Counted from the first letter of the stretch, positions 17,415 through 27,459 are shown. The stretch: DNA of 64,000 nt from an uncultured Rhodospira sp. (GCF_937138205.1 NZ_CAKZOT010000057.1:1-64000), one strand, 5' to 3'. Notes: generated from the letters alone by a model not told the origin. Numbers and translations: made by a program.

Positions 17415-17434
17415 ATATAAAGATATCTTTATAT
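17415..17434. promoter_or_regulatory. 20-bp perfect palindrome between ahcY and mutS
   Basis: ATATAAAGATATCTTTATAT is a perfect palindrome in otherwise GC-rich DNA, 72 bases upstream of the ahcY start and 107 bases upstream of mutS. It could contain a -10 element for either strand. Palindromes of this AT-rich type are the usual sites of ArsR-family dimers, and ArsR-type regulators are known to control S-adenosylhomocysteine and methionine-cycle genes in proteobacteria. The link to such a regulator is inference; none is encoded in this window. Confidence 0.65.
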
Positions 17435-17541
17435 GGTTATCAAGGACGGATTTTGCGGGCATGACCCATCCCGGCCAGACGTCTAGACTGTGCCGGCCCG
17501 CCCGCGCCGTCTCTCCACCCCGTTGCCCCGCAGAGTGGCCC

Positions 17542-20235
17542 ATGACCGACCCGCAGCCCGCCCCAGCGCCCGACGCCACGACACCCATGATGGCCCAGTA
17601 CCTGGAGATCAAGGCGGCGCACGCGGATTGCCTGCTGTTCTACCGCATGGGCGATTTCTACGAGCTGTTCTTTGACGATGCCGTCGACGCCGCCGAGATC
17701 CTCAACATCGCCCTGACCAAGCGCGGCAAGCACCAGGGCGACGACATCCCCATGTGCGGCGTGCCGGTGCACTCGCACGAGGCCTACCTGTCCAAGCTGA
17801 TCCGCACCGGCCGCAAGGTCGCCATCTGCGAACAGATGGAGGACCCGGCCGAGGCCAAGAAACGCGGCGCCAAATCGGTGGTAAAGCGCGACGTGATCCG
17901 CGTCGTCACCCCCGGCACCATCACCGAGGACGGCCTGCTGGACCCGCGCGGGCACAACTATCTGGCCTGCGTGGCCGAGGCCGGCGGCGGGCTGGCCCTG
18001 GCCTGGGTGGAGATCTCGACCGGGGCCTTCGCCGTGCGCCCGGTGGACGCCCGCCGGCTGGGCGCCGCCCTGGCGGAACTGACCCCCGGCGAGATCCTTG
18101 TCCCCGACCGCCTGCTGGAACGCCCCGACCTGTACGAGGTGTGGGGCGAGTGGAAGCGCGCCCTGTCGCCGCTGCCGGCGGCGCGGTTCACCTCCCAGGG
18201 CGGCGAGCGACGCCTGAAGGAGGTGTTCTCAGTGGCGGCGCTGGACGCCTTCGGCGCTTTCGGCCGGCCTGAATTGGCGGCGGCCGGGGCGTTGGTGGAC
18301 TACGTCGAAGCGACGCAAAAGGGTCGGCTGCCGCGCCTGGACCCGCCACGCCACGTCGGGGACGGCGCCCATCTGGAGATCGACGCCGCCACCCGGCGCA
18401 ACCTGGAACTGACCCGCACCCTGGCCGGCGAGCGCCGGGGCTCGCTGCTCTCCGTGATCGACCGAACCGTGACCGGGGCCGGGGCGCGGCTGTTGGAACG
18501 CTGGTTGGCCGCCCCCCTGACCGATCCGGCGGCCATCGGGGCGCGGCTGGACGCGGTGGCGGCGCTGGTGGACGCGCCGGGGCCGCGCGAGGCCCTGCGC
18601 GAGCGCCTGCGCCGGGTGCCGGACGTGGAACGGGCGCTGTCCCGCCTGACCCTGGGCCGGGGCGGGCCGCGTGATCTGGCCATGCTGCGGGATGCCCTTG
18701 CCGAGGCGCCCGGCCTGCGCGGCGGTCTCGACGAGGGCCTGCGCGGGCTGGTGCCGGACCTGCTGGCCCAGCACACCCGCGATCTGGGCGACCACGCCAC
18801 ACTGGTGGACCGGCTGGCGCGGGCGCTGGACGTGGACCCGCCGCTGCTGGCGCGGGACGGTGGTTTCATCGCCCCCGGCTATCACGCCGGTCTGGACGAG
18901 GTGCGCGCGCTCCGCGACGAAAGCCGGCGCCACATTGCCGCCCTTCAGGCGCGCCTGTGCGAGGAGACCGGCATCGCCGCCCTGAAGATCAAGCACAACA
19001 ACGTCATCGGCTATTTCGTCGAGGTGCCCTCGCGCCACGCCGACCGGCTGATGGCGCCGGACTCGGGCTACATCCACCGACAGACCATGGCCAACGCGGC
19101 GCGCTTCACCACGGTTGAGCTGTCGGACCTGGAGAACAAACTGCGCGGCGCCGGCGACAAGGCCTTGGCGCTGGAACAGGAGTTGTTCGCCGACCTGGTG
19201 GCCGAGGTGGTGGCCCGCGCCGATCCCATCGCCCTGGCCGGGCGGGCACTGGCGGCGCTGGACGCGCTGGCCGGGCTGGCGGAGCTGGCCGAGGCGCGGC
19301 GGTACGTGCGTCCGCAGGTGGACGACTCACTCTCGTTCGCCGTGCTGGGCGGCCGTCACCCGGTGGTCGAGGCCGCCCTTGAGGCCGAGCAGTCGGGCGG
19401 CTTCGTCGGCAACGCCTGCGACCTGGGGGAGGGCGCGCGGCTGTGGCTGGTGACCGGCCCCAACATGGCCGGCAAGTCCACCTTCCTGCGCCAGAACGCG
19501 CTGATCGTCCTCCTGGCGCAGATGGGCGCGTTCGTGCCGGCGGAGGCGGCGCACGTGGGCGTGGTGGACCGCCTGTTCAGCCGCGTGGGGGCCGCCGACG
19601 ATCTGGCGCGCGGGCGTTCGACGTTCATGGTGGAAATGGTCGAGACGGCGGCCATCCTCAATCAGGCCACCGCGCGGTCGCTGGTGATCCTGGACGAGAT
19701 CGGACGCGGCACGGCGACCTATGACGGCCTGGCCATCGCCTGGGCGACGCTGGAACACCTGCACGACGTCAATCGGTGCCGGGCGCTGTTCGCCACGCAC
19801 TATCACGAACTGACGGCGCTGGCCGGGCGGCTCGACGGGCTGTCGTGCCACACCATGCGGGTGCGCGAGTGGAACGACGGCATCGTCTTCCTGCACGAGG
19901 TGGCGCCGGGCGTGGCCGACCGCTCCTACGGCATCCATGTGGCCCGGCTGGCCGGGCTGCCGGGGCCGGTGCTGGACCGGGCGGATGACGTGCTGAAACG
20001 CCTGGAACGCGGCACCGAGGGCACGCCCAGCCCGGCCCGCCTGATCGAGGACCTGCCGCTGTTCGCCGCCGCCACACAGCGGCCGGCGCCGCCGCCGTCC
20101 CCCGCCGGCCCGTCGCCCCTTGAGACCGCCTTGGCCGACATCAATCCGGACGACCTCACCCCACGCGAGGCGCTGGAGGCGTTGTATCGGTTGAAAGGGG
20201 TGGCGGAGCTCAGGAGTCCCCACATTGTTGACTAA
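17542..20235 (+). CDS. mutS: DNA mismatch repair protein MutS
   Basis: This 897-residue protein is the mismatch-recognition ATPase of the MutSL pathway. The N-terminal mismatch-binding domain has the Phe-x-Glu motif in RMGDFYELF near residue 36. The C-terminal ATPase has Walker [15 protein letters not shown] near residue 640, Walker [17 protein letters not shown] near 715, and the FATHYHELT loop. The start at 17542 is the usual N-terminus ([11 protein letters not shown] follows). Insertion-sequence remnants begin about 65 bases after its stop, but the gene itself is intact. Confidence 0.97.
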   Translation: MTDPQPAPAPDATTPMMAQYLEIKAAHADCLLFYRMGDFYELFFDDAVDAAEILNIALTKRGKHQGDDIPMCGVPVHSHEAYLSKLIRTGRKVAICEQMEDPAEAKKRGAKSVVKRDVIRVVTPGTITEDGLLDPRGHNYLACVAEAGGGLALAWVEISTGAFAVRPVDARRLGAALAELTPGEILVPDRLLERPDLYEVWGEWKRALSPLPAARFTSQGGERRLKEVFSVAALDAFGAFGRPELAAAGALVDYVEATQKGRLPRLDPPRHVGDGAHLEIDAATRRNLELTRTLAGERRGSLLSVIDRTVTGAGARLLERWLAAPLTDPAAIGARLDAVAALVDAPGPREALRERLRRVPDVERALSRLTLGRGGPRDLAMLRDALAEAPGLRGGLDEGLRGLVPDLLAQHTRDLGDHATLVDRLARALDVDPPLLARDGGFIAPGYHAGLDEVRALRDESRRHIAALQARLCEETGIAALKIKHNNVIGYFVEVPSRHADRLMAPDSGYIHRQTMANAARFTTVELSDLENKLRGAGDKALALEQELFADLVAEVVARADPIALAGRALAALDALAGLAELAEARRYVRPQVDDSLSFAVLGGRHPVVEAALEAEQSGGFVGNACDLGEGARLWLVTGPNMAGKSTFLRQNALIVLLAQMGAFVPAEAAHVGVVDRLFSRVGAADDLARGRSTFMVEMVETAAILNQATARSLVILDEIGRGTATYDGLAIAWATLEHLHDVNRCRALFATHYHELTALAGRLDGLSCHTMRVREWNDGIVFLHEVAPGVADRSYGIHVARLAGLPGPVLDRADDVLKRLERGTEGTPSPARLIEDLPLFAAATQRPAPPPSPAGPSPLETALADINPDDLTPREALEALYRLKGVAELRSPHIVD

Positions 20236-20299
20236 CGATATTTAGGCCCCATCTCTGCGGAGCACACAATATGCTGGGTTTGGTTTGAGAGGGGTCACG

Positions 20300-20645
20300 A
20301 TGCATGGCACGGACAGCCGCGTTGAACGCAAGCTGGACGACATTCGGGCGTTTATTGACGAGGTGCATAGCGGGACGATTCACGCCAAACGGGTGAACTC
20401 TCTGGCGGGGGCGACGCTGGGCGTCATGGAGGGCGCCTCGCTGGCCGTGGGCGTGATCGGACAGTCCCTGGCGCAAGCCCGGGGTCGAGTCACGAAACAC
20501 GCGATCAAGCCGGTGGACCGGCTGCTGTCCAATGATGGCATCGACGTCTGGGACAGCTTTGCGCGCCGGGTGCCCCAGCGGGTCGGCGAGCGCAAGAGCA
20601 TCCGGGTGGCGATGGACTGGACGGACTATGACGCCGACAACCAGT
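20300..20645 (+). pseudogene. IS4-like transposase, 5' fragment
   Basis: The first ~115 residues (MHGTDSRVERKLDDIRAF to MDWTDYDADNQ) read as the N-terminal part of an IS4-family transposase, including the VAMDWTDYDAD segment with the first catalytic Asp. It has a good ribosome-binding site (GAGAGGGG). Homology ends abruptly near 20642, where the sequence becomes the antisense of an IS256-like transposase. The open frame that continues to 20785 is therefore chimeric and meaningless. The rest of the IS4 element is not found. Confidence 0.8.
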
Positions 20646-21570
20646 CGCAGCAGGGCATCCTCGTTGGGGAAGACGCGCACCTTGCGGGTGCGGCGCTTGA
20701 TCTCCTGCTGGATGGCACGTTCGATCGGATTGGCGGTGCGCATCCGGCGCCGATGCGCTTGCGGATGGCCAGGGTGGGGGCGTGATGGATGGCGTTCTGG
20801 GCCAGATGGAACTGGCAGCGCTGCCATGTGGCACCGCCGAGGACCGCCTTGCGGGCGGCGCGCAGGCCGGGGTGGTCGTCGCTGACGACGACCGTCACCC
20901 CGCGCAGCCCCCGGCTGACAAGGTCGTTGAGGAAGTCGCGCCAATGGACCTCGGCCTCGGACAGGGCGCAGGAGACGCCCAGCACGCGGCGGCGCCCGTT
21001 CGGGGTGATGCTCACGGCGGACAGGATGGCGGCATCACGGACCACGCCGTTGTCCCGGACCTTTTCATAGCGGGCGTCGAGGAACAGGTAGGTGACCGGT
21101 TCGAGTTGCCGCCTCCGCCAGGCATCGAGCTCATCGTCCAGCAGGGCGGCGGCGCGGCTGACCTGGGTCGAGGACAGGCTGTCCAGCCCGAACTCCTTCA
21201 TGACCTTGGCGGCGTCGCGGGTGGAGACCCCCTGCACGTACATCTGGGCAATGGCCAGCATGACGGCGCGTGAACTGCGCCGGCCGCGCTCCAGGGACTG
21301 GGGATAGAAGGGCTCTTCGTGCCCGCGCGTCTTGGGGACCTGGACGGTCAGCGTCCCGGCCGGCGTGTCGACCGCCTTGGGCTTGTCGCCGTTGGCATAG
21401 CCCTGGCGGTCGTCTTTGCGTTCGTACCGGCCGGCGCCGATGTGCTGATCGCGCTCGGTCCGCATGGCCAGTTCGAACAGGGCGGTGAACACCCTGGCCA
21501 TGCCGTCCGGTCCGGTTTTGATCAGCGGTTCCAAGAGCGTGTCCATGATGGTAACAGGGCGTTCGCGCAT
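20626..21570 (-). pseudogene. IS256-like transposase, internally deleted
   Basis: The first ~260 residues match IS256-family (mutator-type) transposases, with the catalytic region FLDARYEKVRDNG and VSDDHPGLRAA and the segment CQFHLAQNAIHH. After RKRIGA the frame breaks. The next bases in another frame encode MRTANPIERAIQQEIKRRT and FPNEDALLRLV, segments that lie about 80-100 codons further on in intact copies. The extreme C-terminus is also missing, at the junction with the IS4-like fragment. It has a strong ribosome-binding site at 21570 but cannot be functional. Confidence 0.85.
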
Positions 21571-21690
21571 TCCGGTCTCCTTTTGGTCGAGGAAACACCG
21601 GAATGTGGGGCGTCCACGCGCGAGGCAACCCCTCGCGGGTGGGCTGACCCGGCCGCCGCCCGGCCGATTTTACAGACCTCAAGTTACACT
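20643..21690 (-). mobile_element. IS256-family element remnant
   Basis: The remnant extends from the junction with the IS4-like fragment (about 20643) to about 21690. At the latter edge GTGTAACTTGAGGTCTGT on the minus strand resembles an IS256-family terminal end upstream of the transposase. Only one end is present, so the element is immobile. Its position inside the IS4-like gene suggests it inserted there and later lost its 3' end and an internal segment. Confidence 0.6.
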
Positions 21691-22061
21691 GCCCAGGAGG
21701 GCCGCCCTCTTACCCTGGAGGGTCTTTCCCTCAACACCCTGAGAAACCAAAGAAAAAGGGGAGGGGTCTGGCGGAGCCTCCGCAGCGGGCATGAGGGGCG
21801 CGTGGGGGCTCGGACCCCGAAGGGTCGAGACGTTTCAGGCGGCACAGTGCGCCAAAGTGCGGTCCGGCAGGACCGGACACGTCCTATCCCGTGGCTTGCC
21901 ATGGCTGTGGAGCCACAGCCGTCTGATGGACGCGACCCGGACCCCAGGCGTCACAGCGCGACAGGATCCTCGCAAATCCAAGAGTCCGTCTTGAATTTTC
22001 AAGGACACCAATCCGACAGACTATCATTGCAATCCGAAAGCCTGCTTTTTAATATGCGAGG
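21691..22061. other. Intergenic stretch, no gene seen
   Basis: No credible coding frame is present. Several hairpins can be drawn, the best being GGCTGTGG-AG-CCACAGCC near 21913. The last 80 bases are AT-richer and probably carry the promoter of the DUF4143 ATPase gene. The stretch lies between insertion-sequence debris and that gene and may itself be leftover mobile DNA. Confidence 0.4.
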
Positions 22062-23234
22062 ATGATCACGCGCCGAGCCTTCCAGACCGTCCAGCAGGCC
22101 CTGACCCGACAGGCCGCCGTCGCCCTGATCGGGCCACGTCAGGTCGGCAAGACCACCCTGGCCCAGGACATCGCCGACGGAACCGATGCCCTCTATCTCG
22201 ATCTGGAATCGCGAGCGGACCGGGACAAACTCGCCGACCCGGCCTTGTTCCTCTCGGCCTACGAGGACCGGCTCGTCATCCTCGACGAGATCCACCGCGT
22301 GCCGGAGGTGTTCCAGGAGCTGCGGGGCCTGATCGACAAGGGCCGGCGGACGGGCAACCGCACCGGACGGTTTCTCATCCTCGGATCGGCCTCCATGGAC
22401 CTGCTGCGGCAGTCCGGGGAGAGCCTCGCGGGGCGGATCGAGTACGTCGCGTTGAACCCGTTCGATGTGTTGGAGGCAGCCCCCGATGGCGACGCCCTGC
22501 GCAGGCTGTGGGTGCGGGGCGGTTTTCCGGACAGCTTTCTTGCCACCAGCGATGGCGACAGCTTGGCGTTTCGGCAGGACTTCATCCGCACATACCTTGA
22601 ACGCGACGTGCCGCAGTTCGGCCGCCGCATCCCGGCCGAGACCCTTGAGCGGCTCTGGACCATGCTGGCCCATAACCAAGGGGGCCTGCTCAACGCGTCG
22701 CGACTGGCCTCGGGGTTGTCGATCACCGCGCCCACGGTGACCAGCTATATCGACCTGCTGGCGGACCTCCTTCTGGTTCGCCGTTTGACACCCTTCCACG
22801 CCAACGTCGGCAAGCGCCTCACCAAATCACCCAAGGTCTATGTCCGGGACAGCGGCTTGGTCCACGCCCTGCTTGGCCTGGAGGACTACAACGATATCGC
22901 CGGGCATCCGGTTGTGGGGCCGAGTTGGGAAGGCTTCGTCATCGAAACCCTGTTGGCGGTCGCCCCGCCCCGAACCCGGGCCAGCTTCTACCGCACCGCC
23001 GCCGGCGCCGAAATCGACCTGCTGCTGGAGATGCCCGGCAAGGGTGGCCTGTGGGCCATGGAGATCAAGCACGGGCTCTCGGCCAAGCCCACCAAGGGCT
23101 TCCACAATGCCCGGGATGACCTGAACCCGGCCCGCGCGTTCGTGGTCACGGCCGGCGAAGAGAGCTACCCGATTGCGGACGATGTGGAGGCCATCGGATT
23201 GAGAGCCATGGCGGAATTGATCGCGGGGGGATGA
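22062..23234 (+). CDS. AAA-family ATPase with DUF4143 domain
   Basis: This 390-residue protein has an N-terminal P-loop ATPase domain (GPRQVGKTT near residue 24, Walker B RLVILDEIH near 70, sensor ILGSASM near 109). It also has a C-terminal DUF4143 domain with a nuclease-like segment, AGAEIDLLLEM and MEIKHG, resembling the PD-(D/E)XK core. The family is common, patchily distributed and of unknown function. It lies just outside the trailer end of the CRISPR array and reads toward it; a functional link to CRISPR is not supported by the sequence. Confidence 0.88.
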   Translation: MITRRAFQTVQQALTRQAAVALIGPRQVGKTTLAQDIADGTDALYLDLESRADRDKLADPALFLSAYEDRLVILDEIHRVPEVFQELRGLIDKGRRTGNRTGRFLILGSASMDLLRQSGESLAGRIEYVALNPFDVLEAAPDGDALRRLWVRGGFPDSFLATSDGDSLAFRQDFIRTYLERDVPQFGRRIPAETLERLWTMLAHNQGGLLNASRLASGLSITAPTVTSYIDLLADLLLVRRLTPFHANVGKRLTKSPKVYVRDSGLVHALLGLEDYNDIAGHPVVGPSWEGFVIETLLAVAPPRTRASFYRTAAGAEIDLLLEMPGKGGLWAMEIKHGLSAKPTKGFHNARDDLNPARAFVVTAGEESYPIADDVEAIGLRAMAELIAGG

Positions 23235-23253
23235 GGGCATCCCGGGTGATCCG

Positions 23254-25207
23254 GTTTCAATCCGCGCCCCCGCGCGGGGGGCGACAAGGCGATTTCCAGC
23301 AGATCAGCGACAGCGGCGAGTTTCAATCCGCGCCCCCGCGCGGGGGGCGACGGGATCACGGTGAAACTCGGCGTGCGTTCCTTGTGTTTCAATCCGCGCC
23401 CCCGCGCGGGGGGCGACGTCGGCTGGAGGCGCGAACGGGTCATCGAAAGGGATGTTTCAATCCGCGCCCCCGCGCGGGGGGCGACGCGGACAGCCCAGGG
23501 TTCGCGGCCAGGACAGCGGGTTTCAATCCGCGCCCCCGCGCGGGGGGCGACCTGCCCCGGTTGCTACGCTGATCTCGACTACGATGTTTCAATCCGCGCC
23601 CCCGCGCGGGGGGCGACACGGATGTCGGCGATTTCGTGGTCAAACCAACTGTTTCAATCCGCGCCCCCGCGCGGGGGGCGACCACAACCCACGCGCACAT
23701 AGCCCATGAGGGTGTCGTTTCAATCCGCGCCCCCGCGCGGGGGGCGACTAGCCTTCCCGCGCAGGTCGGCCAGCTTTGCTTCGTTTCAATCCGCGCCCCC
23801 GCGCGGGGGGCGACATCGACAGGCCCAGGCGGATCGCGTCCAGGAATATATGTTTCAATCCGCGCCCCCGCGCGGGGGGCGACCCGCGACTATGGGAACG
23901 TCGATAGTCTCTCCATACGTTTCAATCCGCGCCCCCGCGCGGGGGGCGACGTCGGTGATCTGCTCGGTGCGGCTCTTGGTCGGCTGTTTCAATCCGCGCC
24001 CCCGCGCGGGGGGCGACCGGCTTCGGCCGGGGCGCCACGAACCGAGAGGGAGTTTCAATCCGCGCCCCCGCGCGGGGGGCGACGAAGGTGACGCGGACCT
24101 TGAGGGCAGGCTGAAGGTTTCAATCCGCGCCCCCGCGCGGGGGGCGACTCATGGCCCGGTCGACAGTCATGGCGGTCGAGGAGTTTCAATCCGCGCCCCC
24201 GCGCGGGGGGCGACGGCCATGCAAGGCATAATGCTCGGCGGCGCTCTCGTTTCAATCCGCGCCCCCGCGCGGGGGGCGACCCGATGGCTGGCGTAGACAC
24301 CTTGGCTTGCGCCGAGTTTCAATCCGCGCCCCCGCGCGGGGGGCGACCAGCGTCAGTTACGGCCTCGGTAGCAAATCCAACGTTTCAATCCGCGCCCCCG
24401 CGCGGGGGGCGACACACCGTGTCGTTGGCCGCCTGCCAGTCGCACAGGTTTCAATCCGCGCCCCCGCGCGGGGGGCGACGTGGAACTGGTTCACCCCGCG
24501 TGGCGTGCCGATGTTTCAATCCGCGCCCCCGCGCGGGGGGCGACCTTGGTCAGGCCCAGTTCGCGCGCGATGGGCTTGTTTCAATCCGCGCCCCCGCGCG
24601 GGGGGCGACGTGATCTGGCGCCGGTCCATGTTGCTGATCATCGCGTTTCAATCCGCGCCCCCGCGCGGGGGGCGACGGCCCGACCCGATGGCCTGGGCAT
24701 CACCAGCCAGTTTCAATCCGCGCCCCCGCGCGGGGGGCGACGCCCTTGCCGTCCTGGCCGGTGTCTTCGGCGGCCTGTTTCAATCCGCGCCCCCGCGCGG
24801 GGGGCGACCCGCCGGGAGTAGATGACGCCCGCGCGCGTGCGGGAGTTTCAATCCGCGCCCCCGCGCGGGGGGCGACTGGGGCACCGCCCGAGCCATCGGC
24901 CCCGGCACGCTGTTTCAATCCGCGCCCCCGCGCGGGGGGCGACGCGTCCCCGCGCTGCTGGCGGGCGATGGTGGACTGTTTCAATCCGCGCCCCCGCGCG
25001 GGGGGCGACCTGGCCCGACCCGATGGCCTGGGCATCACCAGCCAGTTTCAATCCGCGCCCCCGCGCGGGGGGCGACCCAGGTCCTCGTACAGCGAGTGCG
25101 CGGCGGTATAGTTTCAATCCGCGCCCCCGCGCGGGGGGCGACACAAATCGTCTTTCCCCCACCGGTGGGGAGCGCGTTTCAATCCGCGCCCCCGCGCGGG
25201 GGGCGAC
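23254..25207 (-). CRISPR. Type I-C CRISPR array, 30 repeats and 29 spacers
   Basis: Thirty 32-bp repeats, beginning GTTTCAATCCGCGCC and ending GGGGGGCGAC on the plus strand, alternate with 29 spacers of 33-37 bp. All repeats look identical, including the last one far from the leader. In minus-strand orientation the repeat ends in ATTGAAAC, the normal type I-C 5' crRNA handle. Transcription is therefore on the minus strand from a leader between 25208 and cas2, and the newest spacers are at the high-coordinate end. The repeat is a strong GC palindrome, as needed for Cas5c cleavage. Spacers at 24677-24709 and 25010-25044 are near duplicates. Confidence 0.98.
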
Positions 25208-25414
25208 TCCGTCTCTGTAACCCGTTGCCGCAGATAAGAAAAGCGCATATCCGACGCCAACCCGCTCTTGTGTCGTGGCGACGGACCATCCGCACGGGTC
25301 CTCATCCTTCACACTGTCAAAGATCACAACGACTTGGCGTTGGCGCGAACCTCCCGGGGTTCCGACGTCCGCTTGGGGTCCGCGCGCCCTCAAACGGATC
25401 GGCCACCAGCGGCG
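25208..25414 (-). promoter_or_regulatory. CRISPR leader region
   Basis: The 207 bases between the first (leader-proximal) repeat and the cas2 stop contain no gene. They are less GC-rich near the array (AGATAAGAAAAGCGCAT on the plus strand). By position and repeat orientation this is the leader that drives array transcription and directs spacer integration. No specific promoter boxes are clear. Confidence 0.7.
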
Positions 25415-25705
25415 TCACAGAAGGAGGGGACCATCAAGGTCAAGCGGTCGGCGTCCGCCAATATGCTCGATCTTGCGTTTCCCGTCCGCCCCCAGGAAAT
25501 AGACCCGCAGGCTGTCCCGCTCGGTATCCATTTCGTCGATGAGCCGTTGGCGCAGGGCGACCCATGCCGCCGGGGTGATCTCGCACTCGAACACCGAAAA
25601 CTGCACCCGCTGGCCGTGATCCTGACACGCCCTGGCAATGCGCCGCAAACGGCGGCGGCCGGCCGGATCCGTCGTTTCCACGTCGTAGCTTACCACCACC
25701 AGCAT
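25415..25705 (-). CDS. cas2: CRISPR-associated endonuclease Cas2
   Basis: This 96-residue protein has the ferredoxin-like fold start MLVVVSYDVETTDPAGRRRL with the conserved Asp at residue 8, and the QRVQFSVFEC segment. It pairs with Cas1 in the spacer-integration complex. An AAAGGGA ribosome-binding site precedes the start. It is the last gene of the cas operon, 37 bases after cas1 and next to the leader. Confidence 0.96.
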   Translation of the reverse strand: MLVVVSYDVETTDPAGRRRLRRIARACQDHGQRVQFSVFECEITPAAWVALRQRLIDEMDTERDSLRVYFLGADGKRKIEHIGGRRPLDLDGPLLL

Positions 25706-25742
25706 TCCGGTCCCTTTCCGCGCGTGGGTTCAATCAATCACC

Positions 25743-26774
25743 TCAGCGCCACAGGCAGGGCGGATAGCCATCCAGGTCGCCGCGCAGGTGGCGTTTGAAC
25801 AACAGCGCCTGGAGATGCCAAAACAGGCCGATGGGAACCACTTCGTCCAGGTAAGGGTGACGCCGCTCGTCGCGTTTCCGCTCCTGCCAGGCCTCGATCA
25901 CGGTGCGCCGGGTGGCGTCGGTCATGGTGACGGCGCCGCCCTCCTCGGTTCGGAAGCCCTCCTTGCGAACCTGGCCACGGTTGACCAGGGTCAGTGCCAG
26001 GCGGTCGGCGAGGACCGTGCGAAATTCCTCCATCATGTCCAGCGCGAGACCGGGGCGACCGGGCCGGTCGCGGTGCAGGTATCCGACCTGAGAATCCAGT
26101 CCCGTGGCCTCCAACGCCGCGCGGATGTCATGGGCAAGCAGCGTGTACAGGAACGACAGCAGAGCGTTCACGGGATCCAGCGGTGGACGCCGGGTGCGCC
26201 CAGTGAAGGACAGCCCCTGATCGCCGCCGCCAAGCAGGGCGGGAAAGGCCGCCCAGTAGGTCCGCGCGGCCTCGCCTTCCAGGCCACGGAGCGCGTCAAC
26301 CGTGGTTTCGCGCGGCAACCGCCCCAACAGCCCGTCCAGGCGCTCTACGGCCTCTGTCAGGTGTGGCGCGTTCGCCTTGCCGGAGGCCTCCCGCGCGGCG
26401 CGCCGCATCACGAGCCGGGCGTTGGCGATCTTGCCGGTCAGGAAGGCGCGGGCCAGATCGGCCGAGGCCACGGGATCGTCGGCCTTGCGGTATTGGGTCC
26501 GACGCACGAGCACACTGCCGGAGGTGGCGCCCTCCAGCCGGGCCAGGAAGCGGCCGGACGCGGTCAGGTGGGTCAGGGCCACGCCGTTCTCGGCGCAGTG
26601 CGCCAGGGCGTGGGGGCTGTGGGACACGCGCCCCAGGCAGACCACGCTTTCCAGGCCGGCGATGGGAATGCGGGTCGGCGGCCGGTCATCAATCCTGACC
26701 GCCAGGCTTTCCCCCTCTTTCGCGACGTAGGCCCCCTCGGTGGCAATGAACAAAGTGTTCAGAAGGCGCTTCAT
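25743..26774 (-). CDS. cas1: CRISPR-associated endonuclease Cas1 (type I-C)
   Basis: This 343-residue integrase inserts new spacers. The metal ligands are visible as a Glu in the DPVNALLSFLYTLL region, the His in QVGYLHRDRPGRPGLALDMMEEF and the Asp/Glu within that last segment. The N-terminal beta domain starts MKRLLNTLFIATEGAYVAKEGE, typical of Cas1c. The ATG overlaps the cas4 stop by 4 bases (ATGA). The longer upstream frame belongs to cas4 and is not part of this protein. Confidence 0.96.
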   Translation of the reverse strand: MKRLLNTLFIATEGAYVAKEGESLAVRIDDRPPTRIPIAGLESVVCLGRVSHSPHALAHCAENGVALTHLTASGRFLARLEGATSGSVLVRRTQYRKADDPVASADLARAFLTGKIANARLVMRRAAREASGKANAPHLTEAVERLDGLLGRLPRETTVDALRGLEGEAARTYWAAFPALLGGGDQGLSFTGRTRRPPLDPVNALLSFLYTLLAHDIRAALEATGLDSQVGYLHRDRPGRPGLALDMMEEFRTVLADRLALTLVNRGQVRKEGFRTEEGGAVTMTDATRRTVIEAWQERKRDERRHPYLDEVVPIGLFWHLQALLFKRHLRGDLDGYPPCLWR

Positions 26775-27445
26775 GGGTCGGCGTCCTCCTTGGGGTCTGG
26801 GTCCGCCAGCCGCCGCGCCACCCAGGCGGCCACCGCCCCGCCGCCGCCGCGCGTCGGCCGGCGAACGGCGTCGGGACGGCAGATCGGCAGCAGGGAACAG
26901 GCCTTGCATGGCGCCACGTCGGGCGGTGGCGGGGTGACGCCGGTTTCGAACAGAGCGTGGACAGCGGCGGCGACTTCAATGGTGCGCCGACGCAAGGTGT
27001 CGTCGAACATCACGTCGGTGCGCCGCCGCCGCTCGCCGTAGAACAGGGCGCCGGCGGGCACGGGGCGGCCAAGTATCTCCTCCAGGCAGAGCGCCTGTGC
27101 GCACAGTTGCACCCGATCCTCGTCGCCGCGCTTGGGTCGGCCCCGCTTGTGCTCCACCGGAAACGGAACCGCCGGCCCGCCGGACGGCGCCGGGTGGAAC
27201 TCCACGACGTCAGCCCGGCCAACGAGCCCGAGGGCAAACGAACGCAAGGGCACGCCGGTGGCGCGGCGAACACCGTCGCGGGCCGCCACGCCGGCCTTGT
27301 CCACGCGCTCATGCGCGGCGCGCCCCTCGGCGGTCAGGGCGCTCTCGACCCAGGCCTGCTCCAGGTGGATCAGCGCGCACTGGCGCGGACACACCACGAA
27401 GTGTTGCAGGGCCGAGAGCGGGACCAGGGCATCCTCGGCGTACAC
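26771..27445 (-). CDS. cas4: CRISPR-associated exonuclease Cas4
   Basis: This 224-residue RecB-like nuclease selects PAM-containing prespacers with Cas1-Cas2. The first cluster cysteine is in CPRQCAL near residue 20, and CKACSLLPIC holds the C-terminal ones, together forming the [4Fe-4S] site. The nuclease core is GRADVVEF, PVEHKRGRPK and QLCAQALCLEE. The start is GTG at 27445, 14 bases after the cas7 stop, with a weak ribosome-binding site. Confidence 0.94.
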   Translation of the reverse strand: MYAEDALVPLSALQHFVVCPRQCALIHLEQAWVESALTAEGRAAHERVDKAGVAARDGVRRATGVPLRSFALGLVGRADVVEFHPAPSGGPAVPFPVEHKRGRPKRGDEDRVQLCAQALCLEEILGRPVPAGALFYGERRRRTDVMFDDTLRRRTIEVAAAVHALFETGVTPPPPDVAPCKACSLLPICRPDAVRRPTRGGGGAVAAWVARRLADPDPKEDADP

Positions 27446-27459
27446 CGGCCGGGCCTCGG

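Noticed and set aside
17343-17541. Possible SAH or SAM riboswitch upstream of ahcY
   Set aside because: The leader shows no match to the conserved cores I know; the palindrome at 17415 fits a protein operator better.
20300-20785. 166-codon plus-strand frame taken as a complete gene
   Set aside because: Only the first ~115 codons are IS4-like; the rest is antisense of the IS256-like transposase, so the frame is a chance fusion.
22062-23234. DUF4143 ATPase as a new CRISPR-associated gene
   Set aside because: It lies at the trailer end on the opposite strand to the cas genes, and the family is common without CRISPR linkage; adjacency alone is not enough.
23231-25220. Several open frames of 80-190 codons on both strands across the CRISPR array
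   Set aside because: Their translations are periodic copies of the CRISPR repeat ([19 protein letters not shown] and similar), not proteins.
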